The position numbers and the translations under genes are program-made. A stretch of 64,000 nucleotides of DNA from Marinomonas spartinae (GTDB lineage: Bacteria > Pseudomonadota > Gammaproteobacteria > Pseudomonadales > Marinomonadaceae). Location: contig NZ_FLOB01000002.1 of assembly GCF_900089775.1 (NCBI RefSeq), positions 620,001 through 684,000 on the forward strand, read 5' to 3'. This document shows, piece by piece, positions 53,370-61,723 of the stretch (positions are counted from its first letter, which is position 1; each line of letters starts with the position of its first letter). The notes under the pieces were generated by a model that saw only the letters and a program-made list of their open reading frames with translations, did not search any database and had not been told where the DNA came from.

Positions 53370-53579
53370 CTTCGAATCAAAGCAACAAAAATGTCCAAAA
53401 GTATGCTTTGATTCAAAGCAATTGAAACTATGCATTTATGGGTATTTTTGCCTTTAAAGTATGGGGTGATTTGAGATGCTTTGATTCGAAGTGTAGAGGT
53501 CATGGGCCAAGATGGGATCAAAATGGGCCAAAATCCCCTGATATAGAGCTTTATTGCCTTATATTGCTTTGATTCAAAG
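53370..53579. repeat. Four copies of a palindromic CTTTGATTCAAAG motif
   Basis: Copies at 53370-53382 (CTTCGAATCAAAG), 53406-53418, 53479-53491 (CTTTGATTCGAAG) and 53567-53579. Two of them are perfect palindromes around a central T. They look like operators, but no gene begins within 300 bp in either direction except abiEi. The regulator is unknown. Confidence 0.7.
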
Positions 53580-53655
53580 TATGTGAGTTTACTAAGGTAT
53601 TGAATACGTTATATAAAGTCGTTGAACGCCATGTAAGAGAATATTCAGAGTAACC

Positions 53656-53700
53656 TTGACATGGTAGAGGTCAGCAGTTCGAATCTGCTTAGTCCTACCA
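53656..53700 (+). repeat. attR-like 3' fragment of tRNA-Val(GAC), copy 2
   Basis: Identical to 31324-31368. The 5' half is missing here too. It is followed by a terminator that probably belonged to the original tRNA gene. Confidence 0.88.
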
Positions 53701-53722
53701 CCGACTTTAGTAATAAAGTCAA

Positions 53723-53752
53723 GGGCTTACATATATTTGTAAGCCCTTTTTT
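53723..53752 (+). terminator. Terminator downstream of tRNA-Val fragment 2
   Basis: GGGCTTAC-ATATATTT-GTAAGCCC followed by a T run. It lies at the expected distance downstream of a tRNA gene and may be the authentic terminator of the original tRNA-Val unit. Confidence 0.8.
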
Positions 53753-54003
53753 GTTTTTCTTTTTCCATATATTTTCCTTAAATTTTCCAAACGCTTCCAT
53801 TTTTTCTCTATGTTTTCAGTATTTTTGGCTGAATTAGCGTGTCTGTAAATTCATCGAAATTACTGTCATTTTCGTTCAGTCATAAAAAAGAGCGGCTAGT
53901 TCTCTTCTTCGTCGATGAGTTTAGCTAGTCCGCCTCATTTTTGGTCAAAAAATCGGAAATCCTTCTTCTTACACAAATTCACTTGGTGATTGCCTGTGCT
54001 TAA

Positions 54004-54114
54004 ATCTATATTGTATATATATGCAGTATTTTAGCGTTTGGTAAGCAAGTAAAGGCGAAGGTCGACAAGTGGACGGGTATTACGGTGGGCGTGGGAATTA
54101 CGCCTTGGTTTTAA
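54004..54114 (+). pseudogene. C-terminal gene remnant before the CRISPR leader
   Basis: A 36-codon open piece without a start, ending in GVGITPWF and a stop. It could be the end of an outer-membrane protein. It is followed by a strong hairpin (AATGCCAAGCCC / GGGCTTGGCATT). The remnant has no identifiable partner. Confidence 0.3.
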
Positions 54115-54244
54115 CCCTTTTTTCTCGACCTAATGCCAAGCCCTTATAAATAGGGGCTTGGCATTTCCTGTTTAAAAAAGGGTATTTTTGCTAAAAATAC
54201 ACAAAGCTCTTTAACAATCAAATAGTTAATGCCAATTTTGTCTA
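54115..54244 (+). promoter_or_regulatory. CRISPR leader
   Basis: AT-rich, about 130 bp, directly before the first repeat. It includes the palindrome AATGCCAAGCCC-...-GGGCTTGGCATT, which may end upstream transcription, and then the AT-rich end with TTTAACAATC. The first repeats are perfect and the last one is mutated at the far end, which places the leader on this side. Confidence 0.7.
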
Positions 54245-55473
54245 CTTCACCGCCGAACAGGCGGCTTAGAAAGCTGAGAATGGTAAGAAGTTCTAGAAAT
54301 AAAACTTCACCGCCGAACAGGCGGCTTAGAAAATCACAACCTTGTATCTTATTCCGAAGTATTTCTTCACCGCCGAACAGGCGGCTTAGAAATTGTAGAT
54401 GTCATGTATAGTGTTCCCTTGTATCTTCACCGCCGAACAGGCGGCTTAGAAATTGCTTGGCACCCATTCTCAAAATAAATTGATCTTCACCGCCGAACAG
54501 GCGGCTTAGAAATAATGGGTCAGGTCCATCATCATATATTTCAACTTCACCGCCGAACAGGCGGCTTAGAAAGACAAAATTGAACCTCATTTCTCCCCAG
54601 CGAACTTCACCGCCGAACAGGCGGCTTAGAAAAATCTGGCGGAGCTTAGTTTTTTTCTCTGTCCCTTCACCGCCGAACAGGCGGCTTAGAAAAGAGTTGT
54701 TCGCAGGTATCAGACTGTCGAATGCTTCACCGCCGAACAGGCGGCTTAGAAAGATGATGTACAGGTTTTTGACGTTGTTTTGCGCTTCACCGCCGAACAG
54801 GCGGCTTAGAAACAACAAGCCACGAGACCGCCGTGTCTTGCGAGCTTCACCGCCGAACAGGCGGCTTAGAAAATAGTAAACGGTATTGATAACCTAGAAA
54901 TCAGCTTCACCGCCGAACAGGCGGCTTAGAAAGCGATGGGCACCTGTTGTTTTTAGCAAGACGCCTTCACCGCCGAACAGGCGGCTTAGAAAGCGATGGG
55001 CACCTGTTGTTTTTAGCAAGACGCCTTCACCGCCGAACAGGCGGCTTAGAAAAAGACGCTCTTGAAAAACTTAAATCAAAAGGCCTTCACCGCCGAACAG
55101 GCGGCTTAGAAAAGAGTGGGATAGGGATGCCAACTGGCATGCATCTTCACCGCCGAACAGGCGGCTTAGAAACAAACGAGATTTACCACGGCGTGATCGG
55201 TGTATCTTCACCGCCGAACAGGCGGCTTAGAAACTGCCGCTTTACATTGTTCGGATGGGGTCATTCTTCACCGCCGAACAGGCGGCTTAGAAAAGACAGC
55301 TTTGAAGTGTTTGCCACCCAAAAGGCTTCACCGCCGAACAGGCGGCTTAGAAACGGCACTGGATTTTGCCTGTGCACAGTAATGGCTTCACCGCCGAACA
55401 GGCGGCTTAGAAACGGCACTGGATTTTGCCTGTGCACAGTAATGGCTTCACCGCCGAACAGGCGGCCTAGAAA
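54245..55473 (+). CRISPR. Type I-F-like CRISPR array, 21 repeats, 20 spacers
   Basis: 28-bp repeat beginning CTTCACCGCCGAACAGG and ending GGCTTAGAAA, which folds with stem CCGCC/GGCGG and loop GAACA. Spacers are 32 bp, except spacer 16, which is 33. Only the last repeat (55446) differs, with C for T in GGCTTAG. Spacers 12 and 13 are identical, as are 19 and 20, so 18 are different. Repeat and spacer lengths are those of type I-F. No cas gene is in the window. Confidence 0.97.
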
Positions 55474-55785
55474 TAAGACTAAAAAGCCTACTAGAAATGA
55501 ATCAGCCTCAAGTTTTACTTGCAAGTGATCCGCACCTTTGACGACGACCACCTCCAAACCAACCCCGCATGGGTCGACCAAACCATCGAACGTGTCAAAA
55601 ATGCCACAGGTAAACACTTCGGAGAGGGTTAGAGCAGGGAAGGATCAAGGGGCGAAAGCTCCTTGGTTACTGTTTGAGTTGGTTTTGCACTGTGATATGG
55701 CTTAATATTGCTGAGCTCTAAGAGGGTAATTACAGAGAAGTATTGGAGTCAAAAATAGGATTTATTGACAATCAAAGGATAGATT
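55474..55785. other. Non-coding region after the array with a gene fragment
   Basis: Positions 55501-55632 hold a 43-codon open piece without a start, ending HFGEG then stop, with a hydrophilic product (TFDDDHLQTNPAWVDQTIE). It is the 3' end of an unidentified gene. A ribosome site for the next gene (AAAGGATAGATT) lies at the end of the region. Confidence 0.4.
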
Positions 55786-56208
55786 ATGGAACTAATTCAA
55801 GTAGATGATGTTAGAGCGCAAATTGCTGAGCTAAAAAAGCTAGTGAGAGTTGTTGATCCAGGAACGCATCCCACTCTTACTAATAATGGTGTACGAGAAA
55901 TCGATTTTAAGTTTTCTAGTGATATGGAATACGTAGAAGCTTCTAGCGATGTTGGGCTTTCTTTTGCGACTAATATGAAAAAATTTAAAAAGCTTGTACA
56001 GTCAAAAGCTCGATTTCATGCAGAGATGGATATCTATACCATTGACGAATCTATGTTACAGGTAGATGGATTGAAAATTGTGCATGACCGCCCAGGCCAT
56101 GCGAGCTTGACGGTCACAAAAAGAATTCGTGTTCCAGAGCTTATACAGAAGCTTGAGATTGTGGCCCGAAAATTAGAGAAGATAGGAAGAATGAGGGTTT
56201 CATCATGA
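55786..56208 (+). CDS. Small protein resembling orphan toxin C-terminal domain, pair 1 (140 aa)
   Basis: 140 residues with a VDGLK...GHASLTVTKR segment. The paralogue at 56713 shares the pattern (xVxAxS...GxSxA, DGxK, GHxSxxVTxK, GRxR), so the two come from an old duplication. This DGxK/GH-S ending resembles C-terminal domains of polymorphic toxins, but I cannot name the family. The stop overlaps the next small gene by ATGA. Confidence 0.4.
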   Translation: MELIQVDDVRAQIAELKKLVRVVDPGTHPTLTNNGVREIDFKFSSDMEYVEASSDVGLSFATNMKKFKKLVQSKARFHAEMDIYTIDESMLQVDGLKIVHDRPGHASLTVTKRIRVPELIQKLEIVARKLEKIGRMRVSS

Positions 56209-56489
56209 AAAATATACATCAGCCAATAAAAGACATCATGTTTTATTATGCGTCGCACCCTGAAGATTCAACTATCTTAGCCATACTCAAAAAAGAATCG
56301 ATTGATTCTGAACAAGAAGCTAAGGATGTGCTTACGTTTTTAAACCTGATGTGTGACAAAATCGCTGAGGATGCCAAAAATAACGTTGTTGTTTTAAAGC
56401 AACCCATTCACACTACCGATGCTGAGAAAATCTGTGATGTGATGGAAGACTATATCGAAGATCAAGGGTATGAGTACTTAGTCGAATAA
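56205..56489 (+). CDS. Small acidic partner protein, pair 1 (94 aa)
   Basis: 94 residues, acidic and helical, with no recognised motif. It starts in the stop of the preceding gene. Small acidic proteins coupled to a toxin-like protein are often immunity proteins. This is an inference from arrangement. Confidence 0.4.
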   Translation: MKNIHQPIKDIMFYYASHPEDSTILAILKKESIDSEQEAKDVLTFLNLMCDKIAEDAKNNVVVLKQPIHTTDAEKICDVMEDYIEDQGYEYLVE

Positions 56490-56712
56490 TGAATACTTGG
56501 GGTCAAATGAAATATTCTCTTTGGCCCCTCTCAGATCCCGCCTCATTTCTGGTCGAAAAATCGGAAATTCGGCTATTTCACATAGCTTGTTACTCCTCAG
56601 ATCTGAGGAGTCAGTTAAAATATTTCGTAAAAATCGGATGGTGCAGCTGCTATCATGTTATGAATCGAGTATATTCGAGCAGCATAGTAGTATTAACGAA
56701 AAAGGAATTGTT

Positions 56713-57138
56713 ATGAGTGCTGGTAAGGAATCTTTGCTTATATTTGAGCATGAGCTTGAGTTAATAGAGCAAGAGTTAAAACATCATGTTATTCGTACTG
56801 CTAATTCAAAGCAGAGTCCTCAAAACCCGTTGAGGCCAGGAAAAGAAATTTCTTATGACCCCACTGGTAAGTTTGTTCTTGCCAACTCAAAAACAGGCAT
56901 TTCATTGGCGGCTAGCTTAAAGCAATTAGAGCGAATCATAAGACCTGGTATAAAAAAATGGCTTTTGGCTGTTGATCGCAATTCTGTGATGCCTGATGGC
57001 TTTAAAATGCAGCAAGATAATGGGCATCATTGGTCTATTGTCGTTACTCGGAAAATGAGTGTTGATGAGTACGAACGCAAGGTTCAGGATATCATTAAGA
57101 ATTGGCGAGTTATGGGGAGGTTCGTACGTTATGAGTGA
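56713..57138 (+). CDS. Small protein resembling orphan toxin C-terminal domain, pair 2 (141 aa)
   Basis: Paralogue of the protein at 55786: shared positions around FVLANSKTGISLAASLKQ, MPDGFKMQQ and GHHWSIVVTRK. An upstream extension in the same frame to 56497 looks non-coding. The ATG at 56713 has an AAAGGAAT ribosome site. It overlaps the next gene by eight bases. Confidence 0.4.
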   Translation: MSAGKESLLIFEHELELIEQELKHHVIRTANSKQSPQNPLRPGKEISYDPTGKFVLANSKTGISLAASLKQLERIIRPGIKKWLLAVDRNSVMPDGFKMQQDNGHHWSIVVTRKMSVDEYERKVQDIIKNWRVMGRFVRYE

Positions 57139-57421
57139 TTTTACAGAAGCACAAAAGAAGGCATTTTTATCATTATCAAAGCGATACGATAGCCAAGTAT
57201 TCGAAATAGCGTCGAAAGGTGGTGATACGCAGATTGAAGTATCATCCAAAGAAGAGGCGCGGTTGCTTGATAAATTTGCATCGAATATTTGTGATTGGGT
57301 GTTTAAAGATTTTTCTGATATCGATGGTGATGATGAAGATATCAATGCTGATGCTGAAATGGTCACCTACATGGTGTCAGATATTTTGTCAGAGTCCGGT
57401 TTTGATATCGATATGAAATAG
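57131..57421 (+). CDS. Small acidic partner protein, pair 2 (96 aa)
   Basis: 96 residues, strongly acidic in the second half (DFSDIDGDDEDINADAEM). Its start lies in the end of the preceding gene (ATGAGTGA). As in pair 1, this would be the candidate immunity protein. It is not clearly similar to the pair 1 partner. Confidence 0.4.
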   Translation: MSDFTEAQKKAFLSLSKRYDSQVFEIASKGGDTQIEVSSKEEARLLDKFASNICDWVFKDFSDIDGDDEDINADAEMVTYMVSDILSESGFDIDMK

Positions 57422-57440
57422 CGCTGAATGTTAAGTGAAG

Positions 57441-57464
57441 AAGCCACCTTCGGGTGGTTTTTTT
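57441..57464 (+). terminator. Terminator after the second pair
   Basis: AAGCCACC-TTCG-GGTGGTTT and a T run, 20 bases after the stop of 57131-57421. Confidence 0.75.
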
Positions 57465-58151
57465 GTGCCTAAACAAAACGTTTTCATTAAAAAAGACCTG
57501 TGATTTGCCGCCAACATGCCGCCATTGAGTTGATCAAGCCCTTTGCTCTAGCCCAATAAGCACAAGGCTTTAACCATAAAATGTCGCTTTCATAAGAAGA
57601 GAACGACATTTTGTTTTTTCGCGCGCAGGGCTTGCTAGGCTGGGAGTTAGGCGTTAAAGAATTTCGGGATCAAGATAAAAAAATAGCGTCTAGCCTTAAT
57701 CGACCCCAAACAAACTCCACGAGCAAAAACACCTTTCCGTCACCTCAGCCGACACTGCCCTGCTGGAAGCCGAGAGCGATTCCCTCAAGGAAAGTAATTG
57801 ATCAACAACATCGTCACCGCCATGAAACTGGAAAGCAATCCCATTGTCCTCCCCGCCAGCGACCTAAATGACACGGTACAAGCCATCCGCACTTTCCCAG
57901 AAAAATAAGCAACAGTAAATCGCACCGCTACACACCAAACTGGGTAAACGATAACGTCGAGCGGATCTCTTATTACAAATAATAAAACCAAACCGAGGCT
58001 CTCAGGCGAGGGCTTTGGTGGTTGTTTATCATGGGGTAAAAGGGTAGGTTTTGGATTGGGTTAGGGTTAGATGGCGTTGGCCGTTTTTGTAAGCTTTGAT
58101 GTTGTTTTAAAACGTTGCTTAATGGAATACCACTCTCTGGAAGTATCGTCA
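57465..58151. other. Degraded region with gene fragments
   Basis: No intact gene. Several short open pieces follow each other in different frames, for example around 57611-57871 and 57799-57907 (the latter ends in AIRTFPEK then stop). They look like 3' ends of decayed genes. A GC-rich word around 57617-57654 resembles 3353-3388. A weak hairpin around 57990-58020 precedes the next gene. Confidence 0.35.
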
Positions 58152-58154
58152 ATG

Positions 58155-58838
58155 ATGAGTTTTAAAGAAAGATACGAGCATATATATCAGTCAAACAATG
58201 AGTTTATTAAAGACAATCAAATCAATATAGATCCTTTACCTGTTGATGGAGATAGCAGATGGGGAGTGAGTGTCGTATTTCGCCCCAAAATACCTTTGGA
58301 AGTGTGGAGAGATCTCGATAAGTTAAAACCATTACTTGGCGAAAATCATTTTTATTATTGTGATAACAATGTACACGTTACTTTTAGGTCGCTAGAAGCC
58401 TACAGGCAGACTGTTTATGAGTCAGATAACTTAGTAAAACGGTATGCGGAAGTGTTAAAAACAACATTTAGTGATGTCGGTCGAATGCGTATTTCCTTGC
58501 GTGGGATAGTTGGTGTTAAAAGTGGTTTAATTTTGTGTGGCATTCCTGATTTTAATATGGCAGATCTCAGACTAGATTTCTTTGAGAGGTTACAACAAAG
58601 CAACCTTGTCACATCGGGGCCTGAAACATCTGTAAGTAAGTTAAGAAATACTTGCCACGCAAGCCTCACGGTGTTTTCTTCTGAATTAGACCTTCCTGCT
58701 GAAAGTCATGAGATGCTTTCAAATTTGCGTCATAAAGACTACGGCGAGGTTGATGTAACTGATATAGAAATTGTGTCATATAGAAGAACTCTTGATGTTA
58801 TTAATGTTCAGTCTTTGACAAAAATTGATCTTTCATAA
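58155..58838 (+). CDS. 2H phosphoesterase (LigT-like) family protein
   Basis: About 227 residues from the ATG at 58155 (a frame from 58071 adds a hydrophobic N-terminus with no ribosome site). The two H-x-T/S motifs of 2H phosphoesterases are visible: VHVTFRSLE and, ~100 residues later, CHASLTVFSSEL. Between them is a LRGIVGVKSG segment typical of the family. Members process 2',3'-cyclic or 2',5'-linked nucleotides. Substrate unknown. Confidence 0.55.
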   Translation: MSFKERYEHIYQSNNEFIKDNQINIDPLPVDGDSRWGVSVVFRPKIPLEVWRDLDKLKPLLGENHFYYCDNNVHVTFRSLEAYRQTVYESDNLVKRYAEVLKTTFSDVGRMRISLRGIVGVKSGLILCGIPDFNMADLRLDFFERLQQSNLVTSGPETSVSKLRNTCHASLTVFSSELDLPAESHEMLSNLRHKDYGEVDVTDIEIVSYRRTLDVINVQSLTKIDLS

Positions 58839-58853
58839 GGATAAAGGCAGAGC

Positions 58854-58937
58854 ATGGGCGTCGTTGGATTATTTGCTGATGTCAAAGCCGATGATCTTGT
58901 TACGTTCTATCGGAATTATGGCTTTATCTTCCTCTAG
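58854..58937 (+). pseudogene. GNAT acetyltransferase remnant (27 codons)
   Basis: The short frame reads like the last conserved strand and helix of a GNAT enzyme (VVGLFADVKADDLVTFYRNY, then GF). The rest of the gene is absent. TacT-like toxin-type acetyltransferases have this ending. Confidence 0.45.
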
Positions 58938-58942
58938 AAAGA

Positions 58943-58969
58943 GGAACACAAAGTCAAACTTTGTGTTCC
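58943..58969. terminator. Perfect 12-bp hairpin
   Basis: GGAACACAAAGT-CAA-ACTTTGTGTTCC. No T run follows. It may end the gene block on the plus strand or serve as a boundary hairpin. Confidence 0.6.
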
Positions 58970-59144
58970 GATCGAATTCATTGTGACGTTTTTCAAAGAT
59001 TGAGAATAACCAATTAAGGCAGCCATCCATTACGGATTGCTACCTTAACAGCTAACTCTTAGGGTTGGTTACGTTGTTTCCTGAGAGGGTACAGCATCGT
59101 TTCGTCTGAAACTTGGCTGTCCAAACAGTATCTAAATTTCACGT
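58970..59144. other. Short intergenic region
   Basis: No gene is visible in the 175 bp between the hairpin and the end of the regulator gene. Confidence 0.5.
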
Positions 59145-60053
59145 TCATCCCGTTAATTGAGCAGTATTTGTCCCAATTTCCTGTAATATCCACTGCCTGA
59201 ATGCTTCTGCATTGGGATGGGGGTGTTGCTTGATTGGCCTCGCAAGATAAAAGGCTTCTGAGGTTTCTATGCTGTGTTCAAAGGGGGAGATGAGTCTCCC
59301 GCTGGCTATCATTCCTTCAACAAGAGACGAACGTCCCAGCGCAACGCCTTCTCCTTGGGCTGCGGTTTCCAGTGCAGAGATCAGTGTATCAAACTGGATA
59401 TTGGAGGCGGCTTCCATATGCCCATATCCGGTTTTGTTAAGCCAATGTCCCCAACCTTCCTCGTATCCAAGTACATGTAAAAGTGTGCATTGTGATAACT
59501 CCTTAATCGACACAGGGGGGCGTTGTAAATTACTTAGTTTTGGGGCGCAAACGGGGATTAGGCGATCCCAAGTTAAGCGTTCGCAGATCATACCTTGCCA
59601 ATCGCCATGGCCATAGCGAATTTCCATATCAGCATCCTTCTGATCCACTTCATTTACCCAAATATTACTAGTGAAACGTAGAGAAATATTGGGGTGGGCT
59701 TCACGAAAACGCGCTAGCCTAAGAGCCAGCCAGCAGGTGTAGAAGACCAAACTTACTTTTAAGGTTAATGGACGATGTCGAATTTGTCCGAATATTTCAT
59801 CTGTTGCAGCTGACATACGTGCTATTGAATCACGAATCACTGGCAGATAAGCAAGACCAGAATCTGTCAATTCCAGTCCTCTTGGTAGGCGTTTAAATAG
59901 TGTACAACCTAGTTGTGATTCGAGTCCTCTTATTTGCTGACTTACGGCGGCTTGAGTGAGGTTTAGCTCTGTGGCTGCTTGAGTGAAATTCAAATGGCGA
60001 GCAGCAACATCAAAAGAGTGTAACCAATTTAAGGGTGGGAGACGCTTTTTCAT
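59145..60053 (-). CDS. dddR: LysR-type regulator (DddR-like, GcvA group)
   Basis: 302 residues from the ATG at 60053 (the frame continues to 60146, but that part lacks similarity to the family). Helix-turn-helix FTQAATELNLTQAAVSQQIRG, then the effector-binding domain. It follows dddC in the same direction, matching the dddTBCR order known from Marinomonas, where it regulates dddD in response to DMSP. The assignment rests on neighbourhood. Confidence 0.75.
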   Translation of the reverse strand: MKKRLPPLNWLHSFDVAARHLNFTQAATELNLTQAAVSQQIRGLESQLGCTLFKRLPRGLELTDSGLAYLPVIRDSIARMSAATDEIFGQIRHRPLTLKVSLVFYTCWLALRLARFREAHPNISLRFTSNIWVNEVDQKDADMEIRYGHGDWQGMICERLTWDRLIPVCAPKLSNLQRPPVSIKELSQCTLLHVLGYEEGWGHWLNKTGYGHMEAASNIQFDTLISALETAAQGEGVALGRSSLVEGMIASGRLISPFEHSIETSEAFYLARPIKQHPHPNAEAFRQWILQEIGTNTAQLTG

Positions 60054-60188
60054 ATTTGTTAGGGGTCTCAGAACGAAGTTTAAAGCGGAGCCTAGTATTG
60101 TTTTTTTTATGGAACGCGCCAAAAAATACTCACCGACTAAGCTCATTATTTTTTGTAATTGGCGGCCCTAGAAAGCCGCCAGTCAAGG

Positions 60189-61685
60189 TTACTTCATTGT
60201 TGGCATTGAGAACTCTATACCCTCTCGAACACCAGCAGAGGGCCAGCGTTGAGTGATCGTTTTACGCTTGGTATAGAAGCGTACAGCGTCCGGTCCATAG
60301 GCATGTAAATCACCAAATAAGGATCGCTTCCAGCCACCAAAGCTATGGTATGCCACAGGAACTGGTAGAGGGACGTTGATGCCTACCATACCGACCTGAA
60401 TATTATCACTGAAATAGCGAGCTGCTTCTCCATCTCGGGTGAAAATGCATGTGCCGTTACCATATTCATGTGCATCAATCAGATCCATTGCTTCCTGCAT
60501 CGTCTTCACTCGAACTACCTGCAATACTGGACCGAAGATCTCCTCTTTGTAGCTCAGCATGTCAGGCGTTACGCGGTCAAGCAGCGTACCGCCGACAAAG
60601 AAACCGTTCTCGTATCCTGATACTTGAGGGTTGCGTCCATCAACGACGACTTCGGCACCATTTTCTTCTGCGCTATCAATATAACCAACCACTTTATCTT
60701 TGTGAGCGCAGGTAATCACTGGGCCAAAATCGTTGCTTTTATCACTATGGTTTCCTACTTTGAGGCTGACCATGGCTTCTTTCATTTTACTAACGAGCTG
60801 GTCTGCAGCGGCATCGCCGACGGCAACGGCAACGGACAACGCCATACAACGTTCACCAGAGGAGCCAAAGGCGGCACCGAGTAGTTGATTGACCGCATTG
60901 TCCATATCTGCATCAGGCATCACAATGGCATGGTTTTTGGCGCCACCGAGGGCTTGGCAGCGTTTACCATTGGCGTTAGCGGTGCTGTAAATATACTCAG
61001 CGATAGGGGTAGAACCGACAAAACTGACTGCCTTAACTCGCTCGTCAGTCAGTAGTGTATCTACTGCTTCTTTGCCACCATTAACAACATTGAATACACC
61101 CTCTGGTAGCCCCGCTTCCTGTAGTAACTGTGCGACAAACAGTGTTGAGCTTGGGTCGCGTTCTGATGGCTTCAAGACAAAGGTGTTGCCGCAAGCGATT
61201 GCCATGGGGTACATCCAAAGTGGTACCATTACGGGGAAGTTGAATGGCGTAATGCCAGCAACCACACCTAGAGGTTGGAATTCGCTCCAAGAATCAATAT
61301 TGGGGCCCACATTTTTACTGTGCTCCCCCTTTAGTAGCTCAGGTATGCCACAAGCATACTCGACATTTTCAATACCACGCTGTAGTTCGCCTGCTGCGTC
61401 ATGAACGATTTTGCCATGCTCTTCACCTACCAGTTCACAGATCTTATCGGCATTTTCTTCCAAAAGTTGTTTGAACTTGAACATGATACGTGCGCGCTTC
61501 ATTGGCGGCGTATTGCGCCAAGCAGGGTAAGCCGCCTGAGCCGAAGCAATCGCTTCCTCGACAGTGCTTTTAGAGGCTAAATCGACCTTTTTGGTCACTT
61601 CTCCCGTAGCTGGGTTAAATACGTCTTGACTTTGGCTGCCTTCAACAAAAGTTTTACCGTTGATCAAATGTCCGATAGTGTTCAT
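60189..61685 (-). CDS. dddC: Methylmalonate-semialdehyde-type dehydrogenase (DddC-like)
   Basis: 498 residues, CoA-acylating aldehyde dehydrogenase. Motifs: VAGITPFNFPVMVPLWM, VSFVGSTPIAEYIY, LGGAKNHAIVMPD, the catalytic Cys in SSGERCMALS and EEIFGPVLQVV. In DMSP breakdown it would oxidise malonate semialdehyde to acetyl-CoA and CO2. It is preceded by the alcohol dehydrogenase gene at 38 bases. Confidence 0.88.
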   Translation of the reverse strand: MNTIGHLINGKTFVEGSQSQDVFNPATGEVTKKVDLASKSTVEEAIASAQAAYPAWRNTPPMKRARIMFKFKQLLEENADKICELVGEEHGKIVHDAAGELQRGIENVEYACGIPELLKGEHSKNVGPNIDSWSEFQPLGVVAGITPFNFPVMVPLWMYPMAIACGNTFVLKPSERDPSSTLFVAQLLQEAGLPEGVFNVVNGGKEAVDTLLTDERVKAVSFVGSTPIAEYIYSTANANGKRCQALGGAKNHAIVMPDADMDNAVNQLLGAAFGSSGERCMALSVAVAVGDAAADQLVSKMKEAMVSLKVGNHSDKSNDFGPVITCAHKDKVVGYIDSAEENGAEVVVDGRNPQVSGYENGFFVGGTLLDRVTPDMLSYKEEIFGPVLQVVRVKTMQEAMDLIDAHEYGNGTCIFTRDGEAARYFSDNIQVGMVGINVPLPVPVAYHSFGGWKRSLFGDLHAYGPDAVRFYTKRKTITQRWPSAGVREGIEFSMPTMK

Positions 61686-61723
61686 GTTATTTCCTATTTA
61701 ATAATAAATTAACGTTTGATATT

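Larger units (their letters stand above)
31369..53700. mobile_element. Second tRNA-Val-bounded element carrying copper resistance
   Basis: The segment between two identical 45-bp tRNA-Val 3' fragments. It contains gene fragments, two hipBA modules, a copper-resistance cluster and an AbiE module, but no visible integrase, so it is either a decayed element or was carried in by the neighbouring phage-type recombinase. Cassettes of this kind commonly accrete at tRNA genes in tandem. Confidence 0.65.

Noticed and set aside
54004-54114. C-terminal end ...TPWF before the CRISPR leader as the end of a Cas6f (Csy4) gene
   Set aside because: Cas6f proteins often end in PWF, but the conserved YGLS-type sequence before it is missing here, and no upstream part of the gene is present.
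54229-55617. Open reading frames across the CRISPR array
   Set aside because: They arise because the repeat contains no stop in several frames. Their products are the translated repeat.
56497-56712. N-terminal extension of the second toxin-like protein
   Set aside because: The region has no similarity to the paralogue, and a clear ribosome site lies directly before the ATG at 56713.
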